Source of the DNA: Actinomucor elegans
Lineage: Eukaryota; Mucoromycota; Mucoromycetes; Mucorales; Mucoraceae
Direction of reading: 5' to 3'
Length of the DNA stretch: 64,000 nucleotides
Assembly (NCBI GenBank): GCA_026027325.1
Contig: JAMSLZ010000014.1
Coordinates: forward strand, 620,001 to 684,000
The translations under genes and the position numbers were made by a program. Below the pieces are notes generated by a model. It saw only the letters and a program-made list of their open reading frames with translations. It did not search any database and had not been told where the DNA came from. Positions 34,672-45,683 of the stretch are shown one piece after another (within the stretch, counting starts at the first letter, position 1; every line of letters starts with the position of its first letter).

Positions 34672-37119
34672 ATGTCCTTCAACAGCGCCCAAGTAGCTGT
34701 TATTCTCGGTAACAAATGCACCACCGATAACGACAAAGTCAACACTCTTGTCAGCGATATTCAGCAAGGTCGCTATGCCAACGTTATCAAAAGCAGTATT
34801 ATCTTTGAGAACAGTCAGCAAAACGCTGAGACGATCGAGCAATCAGGTGAAATTCAAAAGTGGATCGATGAAAGACTTGCACAAGTGGATTTAGAGGATC
34901 AAATCAACTGCTTTGACGTACTTGTTACTGGCATTGCCTGTTTGAACGCATTTATCCAAGTCAACTGGACAGGCCCCACCTTGGCCTTTTCAGTATCTGA
35001 GTTGTTCTTTGGTCAAACCAACCAAGCTTGCGAAGCCAAGATGCACCAAGTTTGTCTCAAGTCGCTCTCAGTCGATAGTGAGGAAGTATATCATTTGACT
35101 CAACAATTGGGTTTGTTGGCGATTGCTCGTACTTTGCTCCACGCTGTGCGTCACAAGACAATGACAGCTTCTTTCTGGGCTATGCGTGCAACTTTTATTC
35201 AACAGCAATTGTTGGATGAATTCACAGGTTCTCTTCAGAATGAATTGATGGTATTGGCCAAGGAAAGTGAGACTGGTTTGGTAGCCGCTCAGGAGTTGGA
35301 TGAGGATACACGTCAAGCACTCAAAGTGCGACACGAACTAGAAGTTGGTTTGGTGAACAGTTTCTTTGGTCAGGACAAGGAAGCATTGGAAAAGATGGAA
35401 TCTGCCCAAAAGGAATCTGGCTTTGTCTGGTCTTTGACTGGTGCTTTGGGTCGTCGTACCAAGTTTCAAGCGTTTGATGTATCTCAACTTGTTGTGTTAG
35501 CCCAAAGTAAAAACAAGAAAGAAGGACAAGAAGAGGAGGCCGTTAAACCTGAGACTTTGGATTTGAATGATGATACTATCTTGGAGCGCATTGCATTTAC
35601 TGAAAATGAAAGAAACCAAGCTGAAACAGATAAGCGTCACGGTAACTTGAATGTCATTGACCAATGTCTGTTGCTTGCCTTTTGTTTAAACGTCAAAAAC
35701 ACTAATCCTGATCACGGTATTACTGCTGAACAAATGGTGCCTTATGTTACTCGTGTCTTGGAAAACGCCAATAACTGGATGGTCCATACGATGGGTTTGC
35801 TATTGCGTTCTCGCCTTGAAGCCAACAAAGGCCGTACTGTAGAACGTGCTGCACTCCAATTACAAGCACTTGTGGATCAAGTCAAGGTAGAAGATTCGGG
35901 TGTAGAAGAACGTCTTGCTTACTTTTACGATCTGTTATTGCCCAGCAAGTGGGAAATGGAGCGTGAGTTGGCCCGTCGTTTTGTTTCGCTTGGTGTGGTG
36001 CGTTCTGCTGCAGAGATCTTTGAACGTTTGGAGATGTGGGAGGATGTTATTTCATGTTATCAAATGATGGAACAGCCTCAAAAGGCCAAGGATATATTGA
36101 AGCGTTTAATGGAGGAAAATCCCAATTCGCCCAAATACTGGTGTATTTTGGGTGATCTCGAGGCTGAACCAGCTCATTGGAAAAAATCGTGGGAGATCTC
36201 TAACAACAAATATGCTCGTGCTATGCGTAGTTTGGGTTCATATGAATACAAGCGTGAAAATTATGAAGCTGCCATTGACTGCTACCAAAAGGCTCTTGAA
36301 ATCAATCCGCTCTTTGAAGGATCATGGTATATTCTTGGTTGTGCTGCCATGTTTGCAGAGAATTGGCCAGTTGGTGCTCGCGCTTTCCAACAAGTTGTTG
36401 CTCTAGATGATGATCAGCCTGAAGCATGGAATAACTTGGCTAGTATTTATATTAAGATGGACAAAAAGACAGATGCTTTCTTGGCCTTAAAGCAAGCAAC
36501 AAAGATCAAGTTTGATAGCTGGAAGATGTGGCAAAATCTTTTGTTTGTTTCTGCTGATGTTGGGCAGTTTGCCGATGCTATTTATGCTATGCAACGTGTT
36601 GTTGAACTTCGTTGGGATAAGGTTCGTGATCAAGCTGTCGATATTGGTGTTTTACGTATGTTGGTTGAAAATGTCATTCAAAACTGGAAGGATCCTCATG
36701 ATCGTGACGGTTCTCGTCTTTCTCGACATGTACAACGATTATTAGAAGAGGTCATTTTGACCCGTATTACTAATTCGCCTGATATTTGGATGATTTGTGC
36801 TAAATTCTATCTTTGGCAAGGACGCTACGTAGATGCTCTTGAAACATCTGTAAAGGCTTACAGGGCAGTTATGCATGATCCCCGTATTGAAACCGAAGAA
36901 AGTGTATTTGATGATGTTACGATTGTTGCTCTTGAAACTGTAGATATGTATGAAAACTTGGGCAATAAGAAACAAGATGGTGTTCCTGTTTGTGCTGACT
37001 GGCGCTACCAATCCCGTCTTATTCTCAAGGGTTTAATGGGTAAAGTACGTGACATTTTTGATGATACCAAGTCTTATGAGCAACTGAAGGAACGCATGGA
37101 TGATTTGAAAAACGCATAA
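34672..37119 (+). CDS. TTC27: TPR protein TTC27/Emw1
   Basis: An intronless gene of 815 residues starting MSFNSAQVAVILGNK; the frame is open 24 nt upstream but holds no earlier ATG. The C-terminal half carries tandem tetratricopeptide repeats: YARAMRSLGSYEYKRENYEAAIDCYQKALEINPLFEGSWY, ILGCAAMFAENWPVGARAFQQVVALDDDQPEAW, NNLASIYIKMDKKTDAFLALKQATKIKFDSWKMW, and QNLLFVSADVGQFADAIYAMQRVVELR. The stretch EISNNKYARAMRSLGSYEY..NPLFEGSWY is typical of TTC27, called Emw1 in budding yeast, which supports cell-wall integrity through GFA1 expression. The exact biochemical role is not settled. Absence of introns contrasts with most neighbours. Confidence 0.9.
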   Translation: MSFNSAQVAVILGNKCTTDNDKVNTLVSDIQQGRYANVIKSSIIFENSQQNAETIEQSGEIQKWIDERLAQVDLEDQINCFDVLVTGIACLNAFIQVNWTGPTLAFSVSELFFGQTNQACEAKMHQVCLKSLSVDSEEVYHLTQQLGLLAIARTLLHAVRHKTMTASFWAMRATFIQQQLLDEFTGSLQNELMVLAKESETGLVAAQELDEDTRQALKVRHELEVGLVNSFFGQDKEALEKMESAQKESGFVWSLTGALGRRTKFQAFDVSQLVVLAQSKNKKEGQEEEAVKPETLDLNDDTILERIAFTENERNQAETDKRHGNLNVIDQCLLLAFCLNVKNTNPDHGITAEQMVPYVTRVLENANNWMVHTMGLLLRSRLEANKGRTVERAALQLQALVDQVKVEDSGVEERLAYFYDLLLPSKWEMERELARRFVSLGVVRSAAEIFERLEMWEDVISCYQMMEQPQKAKDILKRLMEENPNSPKYWCILGDLEAEPAHWKKSWEISNNKYARAMRSLGSYEYKRENYEAAIDCYQKALEINPLFEGSWYILGCAAMFAENWPVGARAFQQVVALDDDQPEAWNNLASIYIKMDKKTDAFLALKQATKIKFDSWKMWQNLLFVSADVGQFADAIYAMQRVVELRWDKVRDQAVDIGVLRMLVENVIQNWKDPHDRDGSRLSRHVQRLLEEVILTRITNSPDIWMICAKFYLWQGRYVDALETSVKAYRAVMHDPRIETEESVFDDVTIVALETVDMYENLGNKKQDGVPVCADWRYQSRLILKGLMGKVRDIFDDTKSYEQLKERMDDLKNA

Positions 37120-37890
37120 CTACTAGACACTTTATATTAGATATTATTTAAAAGCATATTGTTACTTTCATTCCACCTCCCCTTGTTAAATACTCTATTA
37201 AGACATTTGTAATAATAAAGACATTAGTATTATTATTATAGTAAGCATCATGTACAAAAGCTCTATAATATGATTATATATCCAAGTTGTTTGATTATCG
37301 GGCCTAAGCAAAACATTTAAAATGCACGTTTGAGTATCAATTCTAATGAGTCTGTCTTTCGATAGAATAGATGGATACAATAAATATCATTATATTACTG
37401 CATTACAGACTGGTTTCTTATATCACAGCACTATAGCGCTTTGGTGATATTGTTTGATATATATTATGTCAGATTGTATACTTTGGTTTATAGAAGAATT
37501 GGTTTCGATGTTTCGGAGAGGCGGTGGGTACTTTTGTTCAGCGCCATAATTGAAATAAAATAGGCTCTGATAGATGTAGCTGCCTATGCTGCATAAGAGC
37601 TATTAATTATACTATGCGATTTTTGACTGGATTGGCTGAGGGATCTATAGATCATTGTAACGTGGCTATACCAAATGTTGTATCCAATTAATAGTTCATG
37701 TGCTGTACTTGTTACTCTTATAACATTTAGTTTCTATTTCTTTTGTAGTTGAACTTATAAGGTTATAAAGCAGATGCTGTTTTATTATTCGTAGTTAATA
37801 TTAAATGGCTTAAATAAAAGATCAGAAGCAGTAACAAATATTAAGGACACACAAAAACGTGTATATATACAAAAATGCTAAAGTAGTATT
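37120..37890. other. Intergenic between convergent TTC27 and the repeat-protein gene
   Basis: Holds both 3' flanks and one dispersed-repeat copy (37571-37660). No gene is supported. Confidence 0.5.
37571..37660 (+). repeat. Degenerate dispersed intergenic repeat, copy 3
   Basis: AGATGTAGCTGCCTATGCTG, CTATTAATTATACTATGCGAT and GATTGGCTGAGGGATCTATAGATCATT match, in order, the copy at 47.6 kb and the reverse complement of the 41.6-42.0 kb copies. Confidence 0.55.
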
Positions 37891-40344
37891 TTATAATTTC
37901 TTAAAGTTGATCTCGCCTACAGGTTGCTTGCCGGTAAGTCCACCAAGACCTTTAGGTGGCTGTTCGGCAATATGATGAGCATCACCCCCAGTATTCAAAG
38001 GTTTATCGTGGACAGCAGCTCCTTTGTTCGCTTCAGCTGCAACAGCAGTGACGCTACCAGCACCAGCAGTAGCGCCTCCGTCAGTAGTAGGACCATTACC
38101 GTTAACAGAAGAGAGGGAGTTGTTAGGTACAGATCTATCAACAGAACCATCAGCTCGTTCCTTATTGTGGTGTTCGTTCGTTCCGTATCCAGCACTAGCA
38201 TCACGAGCGGCACCGTGCTCATTGTGATTATTATCATGATAATGGCCCCGATCAGGATGCGCAGGAGAGTTGTTGGCATTGCCAGCTGGTATTTGCTTGT
38301 TATCATGGTGATAGTTCTTGAGTTTGTGGTCTGCGATTCCAGTAACACCAGCGCCAAGTGCAGCATCACGCTTATAATGATGGCCGTTCTTATTAAGAGA
38401 AGATGGATGGTCATCAGTATTCGACGAGTGCGAAGGATTGAAGTCGCTATCACCAGAGTGAATATTATCATTCAATGGATCAGCATGGATATTACGATTA
38501 TCACGACAGTTCTTCAATTCATGACCAACAAGACCGGCGGTTCCAGTACTCAAAGCAGCATCACGCTTGTAATGAGGATCATTATTATATGGAATAGATG
38601 ATTGATGATGGTCAGAAGTAGGATGAAGAGAATGAGATTTGCTATGGTGAGCATCCTTTAAAGCACCTGATTGACCCATAAGTCCATGACCAGCGAGATC
38701 GGTAGCAGTACCATCAAGAGCAGCATTGTAGTTATTACCATAACTACTACTATTAAGAGAGTGAAGTCCAGAGGTTTGATGGTTTGAACCAGTATGAGCA
38801 GAATTAACATTAATAGGATGAGTATCATTCAATGGTCCAGCTTCAGTGCTGCTATTGTGATGATCTTTGAAAGCATGACCAGCGGCATCGTGTGTATAAT
38901 AATGGTTGGTGTGATCAGAGCCAAGATGAAGCGAATTAGCCTGATTATTATTAGTCGAACTTGCGGCTTGAGAATGGTTCTTGTTTTGATGGTCCTTGAG
39001 CTCATGGCTAGCTAGATCAGAGGCACCAGCACCGAGAGTAATATCGCGCTTATTATAATGATCATCACTATTATAAGGATTTGCAACAGAAGAGGTATGA
39101 CCAGATTTACCATGGAGAGGGTTTGCACTGCTGTGATGATCACTAAAAACATTAGACTGGATATTGTTTTTATCGTGATGATTCTTGAGCCCATGGCCAG
39201 AGACCCCAATTTCTGGAATAGTGTCATGTCCATGGAGGTTTTTGTTATGAGAAGCTGATGTAAACATTTGATGATCAGAACCAGAATGAGGAGAGTTGAC
39301 ACTACTAGGCTGAGTATTATTAAATACTCCAGCAGATTGCATGTTGTTGTTATTATGGTGATCCTTGAGTTCATGACCAGCAAGAGTTGCAGTGCCGGCC
39401 CCTAGAGCAATATCGCGCTTGTGATGATGGTCATTCTTATCATAAGAGTTAGAGGCGTGTGTAGAACCAGGATGGATGAGGCTAGCGTCCTCATTGCTTA
39501 AATCTGCAGATCGAGAATTGGGCTTGCCGTAGCGATTATTGAGTTCACGCTCAGCGAAGGTGGGAACGCCTGCTCTAGGAGCGGTATCGCGCTTATGTTG
39601 ATGATTGTCATTATCGCGAGTTGGAGGGATAAATGACTGATAACCGGATCCATCGTTAAGAGTGCTGGTTTTATCATAATGTGTGTCATTCAAGCCTGAC
39701 TGAGCTTCACCCATGGTGTTGTGATCCTTAAATTCGTGGTTGGCTAGATCTGCAGTACCAGCTTCAAAAGGGGTCTGAGAATGATATTTGGTAGTGTCAA
39801 AACCAGTTGAAGACGCATAGGGTCCATTTGAGGTATTATTTTGCAAGTTCAGATTATGTGTATCTTCTTGATGAGAACTGAGCGGATCGTTAATATATCT
39901 GTCCTCATTATTAACTTTACTACGACGATTATTGAGCTCGTGTCCAACTCCTTCAGGAGCCATAGCAATGCCACTTGCAAAAGCGGCATCCTTTCCGTAA
40001 CTCCCGTTATTAACTAAATTCGAGTATGAGTTTTAGTATAACTACTTTTCATTTATTCAAAACTAGATCCCTTATCCGAGCCACTTACCATTATGAGGAG
40101 CTTTAGGATGACTATCGTTTTGTATTCCAGGAGCTTGCTGTTGATCTAATGTATCTGATCTTAATTTTGCCGCGTTGTTGGGTACATTTGGGATACCGGA
40201 TTGGTTTTCGGGGTGATTGAATGTGTTACCTTCGGGAACGCTGTCTTTATTATTGTAGAGTGTGGACTCATTGCTGGTCTCGGGCAGTGATCCAGGCATC
40301 TTTTCGGGCAGTGATCCAGGCATAGTGGTGTTGTTAGAGTACAT
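37891..40344 (-). CDS. His/Asn-rich modular repeat protein
   Basis: Exons 40089-40344 and 37891-40013 give 792 residues. The sequence is hydrophilic, rich in His, Asn, Asp, Ser and Gly, and lacks a signal peptide or membrane segment. About ten modules share a core like YKRDAALGAGTAGLAGHELKDHH, spaced by 50-80 residues of variable NNxHSSxxHxS linker (for example about 37.95-38.0, 38.35, 38.55 and 38.7 kb, and on to 40.0 kb). Cores with GAG..GHELK resemble short Gly/Ala amphipathic repeats in stress-related disordered fungal proteins (hydrophilin-like). That is a composition-level analogy, not an assignment. The N-terminus carries a duplicated MPGSLPE heptad. The conserved end PPKGLGGLTGKQPVGEINFKKL differs from the repeats. 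A role in desiccation or metal (His) binding is possible but unproven. Confidence 0.8.
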
Positions 40345-41640
40345 TATAGAATTGTTTTGTAAAGTGATATTTCTGTGAATTTTCTGGCAAATCGCCTCTA
40401 TTTATAATGATCATATTCGCATTATTTGAGCTCTCTGTCAATTTGACCTTACCATCACTATGATATCATTCAGTAGAATATTTCAAGCTTTCATTTGCAC
40501 TATGACGATGAGTGTAAGCTAAATAAAGTAAAACGGATTATTAATCTGAGTTGAAATAATGGTGGACGCTTCGTCATTCAGGCGTTTTGATGAGTTGGGA
40601 GCAATTTCGCTTAATCTTGAGCAAACTACATATACATCATAATCGCTAGAAGCTAACGTATATCTAGGTGTGTGTGTTCCATCTAATGGTCATAAGTATG
40701 GACAAATGCTTACACGAAAATGGGATGCAAACGTAAAATGAATTCATACGATTACTATATCTAGTAAGTACAACTGAAGCACTCTTACTTAGTTGATAAG
40801 CTAACATCGCATTCTGGCTCGATGAAACGAGATGCATAACATCTTGGATATAAAGCTTTGTCCCCTCACTATCTTATTTCCATAAAACTCACTTTGAATG
40901 GAGTATATTTGGCTGGCTTCGTTGAAGCCCTTGTTGTGAGTTCTGTCAATTTTGAATATCTATTTCTTTCATCCAAGCTTTGAATAAAGCGTATATTGGT
41001 ACCAATACAGTTTTTTCCTCGCGCATCCAGTCTTGTAAATACTTTATTCTGTTTCCTTTAAAATCTCGAAGTAATATTGATAAGATACTGATATATACTC
41101 TACTTTTATCACACAATTAATGGAAAATTTTATATGCAAACAAATATCAATAAACATTTAATATCAAGGGATTTAGCTACGATATAAGTCTTGTCTCTAA
41201 AGTGACATTTATTCTACCAAATGAATGCTGCAAATATATGCTAGTGCTACTACCACTAGACTACATCGTTTTAATGGATGCTTATTGGTCATCAGTAACC
41301 AAAACTCGATTTTTTTTTAGATGAGGTTTACAAAAAATAACTGGCATGAATTTTGAACTGTAAAATTAAATTGCGCTTAGAACGGTATTAACACGATTTA
41401 ATATCTTTTCAGTCCATGAGAATTTCGTTGGTAAAGATACCTTAGGATTAGGGCTATAGCCCTTAAATTTTGGGCGATAAATTAAAATGGCTATCTATAT
41501 ATAGTTGATATTACTTATAACAATGCTCTGAAAGTATCTCTTTCATCCTCCATAAAATATCACCAAGTTTCACGGATTGGCTAAGGGTTATATCCTGGGT
41601 TTTTGTTAGAATCATTTCAACCCTTTTTTTCTCCTCCGCT

Positions 41641-41727
41641 CTAGATCTCTCAACAGATCTTAGTGAAATGTCGCATCTGATGTATTTTTTAATTATTTAA
41701 AATGAGTTGTTTTCTCTACTAGAATTT
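41641..41727 (-). repeat. Degenerate dispersed intergenic repeat, copy 4
   Basis: CTAGATCTCTCAACAGATC, GAAATGTCGCATCTGAT, AAATGAGTTGTTTTCTCTACTAGAATTTT is the most complete of the reverse-oriented copies. Confidence 0.55.
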
Positions 41728-41825
41728 TTTTTTAGCCTTGGGAAAAATTAATATTACTGTACTCTCTAATGATCGGCAGTGAATTACATGTGCCATATAA
41801 CTAACAACTGATGTCCATTCATCGG

Positions 41826-41890
41826 CCGATCTCGATCTAATACTGCAACAGACAAGTGATCTATTTGCAGAATGACTTGCTACATTTACC
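41826..41890 (-). repeat. Degenerate dispersed intergenic repeat, copy 5
   Basis: CCGATCTCGATCTAATACTGCA then AGAATGACTTGCTACATTTACC follows the same order as copies 2 and 4. Confidence 0.55.
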
Positions 41891-41995
41891 ATATATTTTA
41901 TTTAACTGTTATTTAATAAATATTTTAAACTTTCCAACAATTAACTGTGAATTATACATGTGTTATATAACCAGTCTATTCATCTCAAAAATTCC

Positions 41996-42056
41996 TGGTC
42001 AATCTCGGTTTAATATTCCAGTCCATGTTCAAAATAAGTCGTTACATTTATTAGAA
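41996..42056 (-). repeat. Degenerate dispersed intergenic repeat, copy 6
   Basis: GGTCAATCTCGGTTTAATATTCCA then CAAAATAAGTCGTTACATTTATTAGAA follows the same order as copies 2, 4 and 5. It lies only about 105 bp from copy 5. Confidence 0.55.
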
Positions 42057-42893
42057 ATATTACTTCTCTGTGGCTTAATTGAATAACATGGATTGTCAAC
42101 GATTAACTGCCAAATTACATGTGTTTCTATGTCCTATTGTCCATATATAATACTCACATAACAGATAATTTGTATTAAAGCGGAATAAAGCAAAGTCTCT
42201 TCTTATTTTCGTACGCTAGTACGTATACTAGATAGTTAGCAAACGAGACTGATCTTTGTTCATAAGCCTTTATTTGGATCTAAAATGAGAAAGATTCCCT
42301 GAATGGAAGATCACTTTTCTCAAATTCTTGGTTTTAAAAAATTGTGTACTACTACAAGGCTGATGGTGATACATTAGATTGAACGCGGTTTTAATTATAT
42401 CAACGTCTGCATGTGTAAAAACCCTAAGTGTCAGACATGAAAGACTTACTGATACGATGTTTCAATTGCATAACCAATATAAACACGTAGTTCACTCCTA
42501 GCTGAAGATGTGGACAACTCACATTGAACAACGTATATCCTCACTTTTGGTTCGTGACTGTCTTGGAATTGCATGGAAGCTTTTAGTCAACTATGATAAA
42601 GCTCTCAGGAACATTTCAAAAGCTCTTTTGCCAGCTAGTAATAATAACTATCAATATGATATTCGATTTTAATGCCAAATAAACGGCTGTAAAGCAATAT
42701 CAATTTAATTAACACCTTCTTGTACTCGGGTTTTTACATGATAATAAATGACATTATATACGATCCCCGCTATGAGTTGGCTGTAAGTTTGACTTGGGCG
42801 AACCTGATTCGATCAAAATTATGTGATGAACGCGTAGAAAACATTCGGTAAACTAAATTAATATTAGTTCCAGCCAATCATAATTTGATACAT

Positions 42894-42901
42894 GGACGTC
42901 C
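42894..42901 (+). promoter_or_regulatory. Palindromic GGACGTCC, possible unfolded-protein-response element of BiP
   Basis: A perfect 8-bp palindrome with an ACGT core, 82 bp upstream of the BiP start codon and 15 bp 3' of a CCAAT box at 42874-42878. bZIP factors of the Hac1/XBP1 type bind ACGT cores in UPR promoters, so a regulatory role is plausible but inferred from position. Confidence 0.4.
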
Positions 42902-42920
42902 TGTAATTTCTTCTTTTCCT

Positions 42921-42928
42921 TATAAATA
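42921..42928 (+). promoter_or_regulatory. TATA box of BiP
   Basis: TATAAATA, 55 bp before the start codon and immediately after a CT-rich tract, fits a strong inducible promoter. Confidence 0.65.
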
Positions 42929-42982
42929 GCCAGCATCGTTTACGTGTCTTTTTTTCTTCTTTAACGTAATAAATATACTAAA

Positions 42983-45021
42983 ATGATGCAAAAACAGGCC
43001 TCTTTATTGGCCCTTTTCGCCATTATTTTCGCGCTGTTTATTGGTGCTCCCTCTGTTCAAGCTGCTGCTGAAGATAAAGAATCCTATGGAACTGGTATGT
43101 ATAAAGAGAAGCTTTTGGGGAATCATAAAACTTACGCGTTTTTTCAACAGTTATTGGTATTGATTTGGGTACAACTTACTCTTGTGTTGCTGTCCAAAAG
43201 AATGGACGTGTTGAAATTATTGCCAACGATCAAGGTCACCGTATCACTCCCTCTTATGTCGCTTTCACTGATGACGAACGTTTAATTGGTGATGCTGCCA
43301 AGAATCAATTCTCTGCCAACCCTACCCGTACTGTCTTTGATGCTAAGCGTCTCATTGGTCGTCGTTATACTGACAAGGAAGTCAAGCAAGATATGAAGCA
43401 CTTCCCTTTCACTATTGTCAACAAGAACGGTGCTCCTAACATTCAAGTTGCTGTTAAGGGCGAGGACAAGGTTTTCACTCCTGAGGAAATCTCTGGTATG
43501 GTTTTGACCAAGATGAAGGAAACTGCTGAGGCCTATCTCGGTAAGCCCGTCACTCACGCCGTCGTTACTGTCCCTGCCTACTTCAATGACGCTCAACGTC
43601 AAGCCACCAAGGATGCCGGTACTATTGCTGGTCTTAACATTATTCGTATTCTCAATGAACCTACTGCCGCTGCTATTGCCTACGGCTTGGACAAGAACGA
43701 TGGTGAGAAGAATGTCCTCGTTTACGATTTGGGTGGTGGAACCTTCGATGTCTCTCTCTTGTCTATTGATGATGGTATCTTTGAAGTTTTGGCTACTGCT
43801 GGTGACACTCACTTGGGTGGTGAAGATTTCGATGCCCGTGTTATCGATCACTTTGTCAAGCTCTGGAAGAAGAAGAACAATGGTGAAGATATTACCAAGG
43901 ACCTTAAGTCTATGAGTAAGCTTAAGCGTGAGGTTGAGAATGCCAAGCGTGCCCTTTCTTCTCAAATGTCTGTCCGTATCGAAATCGAATCCTTCTTCCA
44001 GGGTAAGGACTTCTCTGAGACCTTGACTCGTGCCAAGTTTGAAGAACTCAACAACGATTTGTTCCGTAAGACTTTGAAGCCTGTTGAACAAGTTCTTAAG
44101 GATGCTGGTTTTACCAAGGATAAGGTTGATGAAATCGTTCTTGTTGGTGGTTCTACTCGTATTCCCAAGGTTCAAAAGTTGCTCACTGATTACTTCAACG
44201 GTAAGAAGCCTTCCAAGGGTATTAACCCTGATGAAGCTGTTGCTTTTGGTGCTGCTGTTCAAGGTGGTATTCTCTCTGGTGAAGAATCTTCTGATAAGGT
44301 TTTGTTGTTGGATGTCAACCCATTGACCCTTGGTATTGAAACCACCGGTGGTGTCATGACTAAGCTCATTCCTCGTAACACTGTCATCCCTACCAAGAAG
44401 TCTCAAATCTTCTCTACTGCCGCTGATAACCAACCCACTGTATTGATTCAAGTCTTTGAAGGTGAACGTGCCTTGACCAAGGATAACAACATCCTCGGTA
44501 AGTTTGAATTGACTGGTATTGCTCCTGCTCCTCGTGGTGTTCCTCAAATCGAGGTTACCTTTGAAATTGATGCCAATGGTATCTTAAAGGTCAGCGCTGC
44601 TGATAAGGCCTCTGGCAAGTCTGAATCTATTACTATCACCAACGATAAGGGTCGTCTCTCTGAAGAAGACATTGAACGTATGGTTAGAGAAGCTGAAGAG
44701 TTCGCTGAAGAGGATAAGGCTGTTCGCGATCGTACTGAAGCTAAGAACAAGTTGGAGAACTATATCTATACCGTCAAGGGTCAATTGGGTGAAGATGGTG
44801 CTCTTGCTACCAAGATTTCTGCTGAAGAGAAGGAATCTATTGAGGATGCTATCAAGGATAAGCTTGCTTGGATTGATGAAAACCCTGACGCTCTTCGTGA
44901 AGATTTTGATGAGAAGCGTGAAGAGTTGGAGTCTGTTATTAACCCTATCACTACCAAGTTGTACGCTGATGGTTCCACTGGTTCAGATGATGAGCCTTTG
45001 AGAGATCACGATGAATTGTAA
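42983..45021 (+). CDS. KAR2: ER-lumenal Hsp70 chaperone BiP/Kar2
   Basis: Exons 42983-43094 and 43151-45021 give 660 residues. The N-terminus [27 protein letters not shown] is a signal peptide, and the C-terminus RDHDEL is the fungal ER retrieval signal. The ATPase domain opens [15 protein letters not shown] and has [27 protein letters not shown] and [17 protein letters not shown] motifs. The substrate domain follows from [30 protein letters not shown], and a helical lid completes the protein. BiP binds translocating and unfolded proteins, drives import and karyogamy, and senses ER stress. The intron falls right after the signal-peptide exon. Codon use is strongly biased, which also creates a long antisense open frame (43282-44547) that is not a gene. 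Confidence 0.98.
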
Positions 45022-45683
45022 ATTGATTATACACCCTATCCTTTCTTCCCCTCATATATCATCCATTACTTTTTCCTCTTTTTCATTACATACACACACA
45101 ATCAAATATTAATTTTTTTTTTTCTAAAGAAAAGCCTTTTTACGATTTAAATAAAACAAAATGGCGATAGTTTATACATATTATATAGAAAAAATAATAC
45201 AGAAAGAATGGCATTTATCATTAAGTTGGCGATTTATGCTGATATGAGAGGGATTCTTGGCTTTTGATTGGCTTCTTGAAATTATATATTTGAATGTGAA
45301 AAAATTGGTCAATAGGTCTGTCAAAAAAAAACAAATTCCGTGTCTTTAAAGCAATGATTACATAACAAAGAAGTGCTGGTAGGTGTGCGATTTATCAGCA
45401 GTTAACGTAAAATCGAATTGCACTTCTGACAGTATAAAATACTTGGATATTTTTTTATCAAGGTATGAAATTATATATGGTCATTTGGAGAACATATATA
45501 TAGAGAGAGAGAGAGTATACTCTATTATAAATTATACTTCTAAATATCAGAAAATGCGACTAAACATTTCAGAAAAATAAAGGTACGGGTAATACCTTGA
45601 AAGCTGTTTAAACTCCGGTACCAGCTTTTATATTAGCTTGATCAAGTTGCAATCTGTTCTTTTTTCTTTGAAAGTTGTTCAGT
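45022..45683. other. Intergenic between BiP and Arp10 genes
   Basis: 3' flank of BiP and 5' flank of the Arp10 gene. It has an ACAC/A-T-rich tract and a short (GA)n run near 45500-45515. No gene is supported. Confidence 0.5.

Larger units (their letters stand above)
40345..42982. other. 2.6-kb gene-poor interval upstream of BiP
   Basis: AT-rich, without a supported gene. It holds three dispersed-repeat copies (41641-41727, 41826-41890, 41996-42056) and, at the right end, the BiP promoter with CCAAT (42874-42878), GGACGTCC and TATAAATA. Confidence 0.5.

Noticed and set aside
37924..38601. Plus-strand 225-residue frame opposite the His/Asn-rich protein
   Set aside because: Shadow of the repetitive coding strand, without a start context or recognisable domain.
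43282..44547. 421-residue open frame antisense to BiP
   Set aside because: A shadow caused by the strong codon bias of the BiP gene. It has no motifs, and its sense-strand partner is certain.
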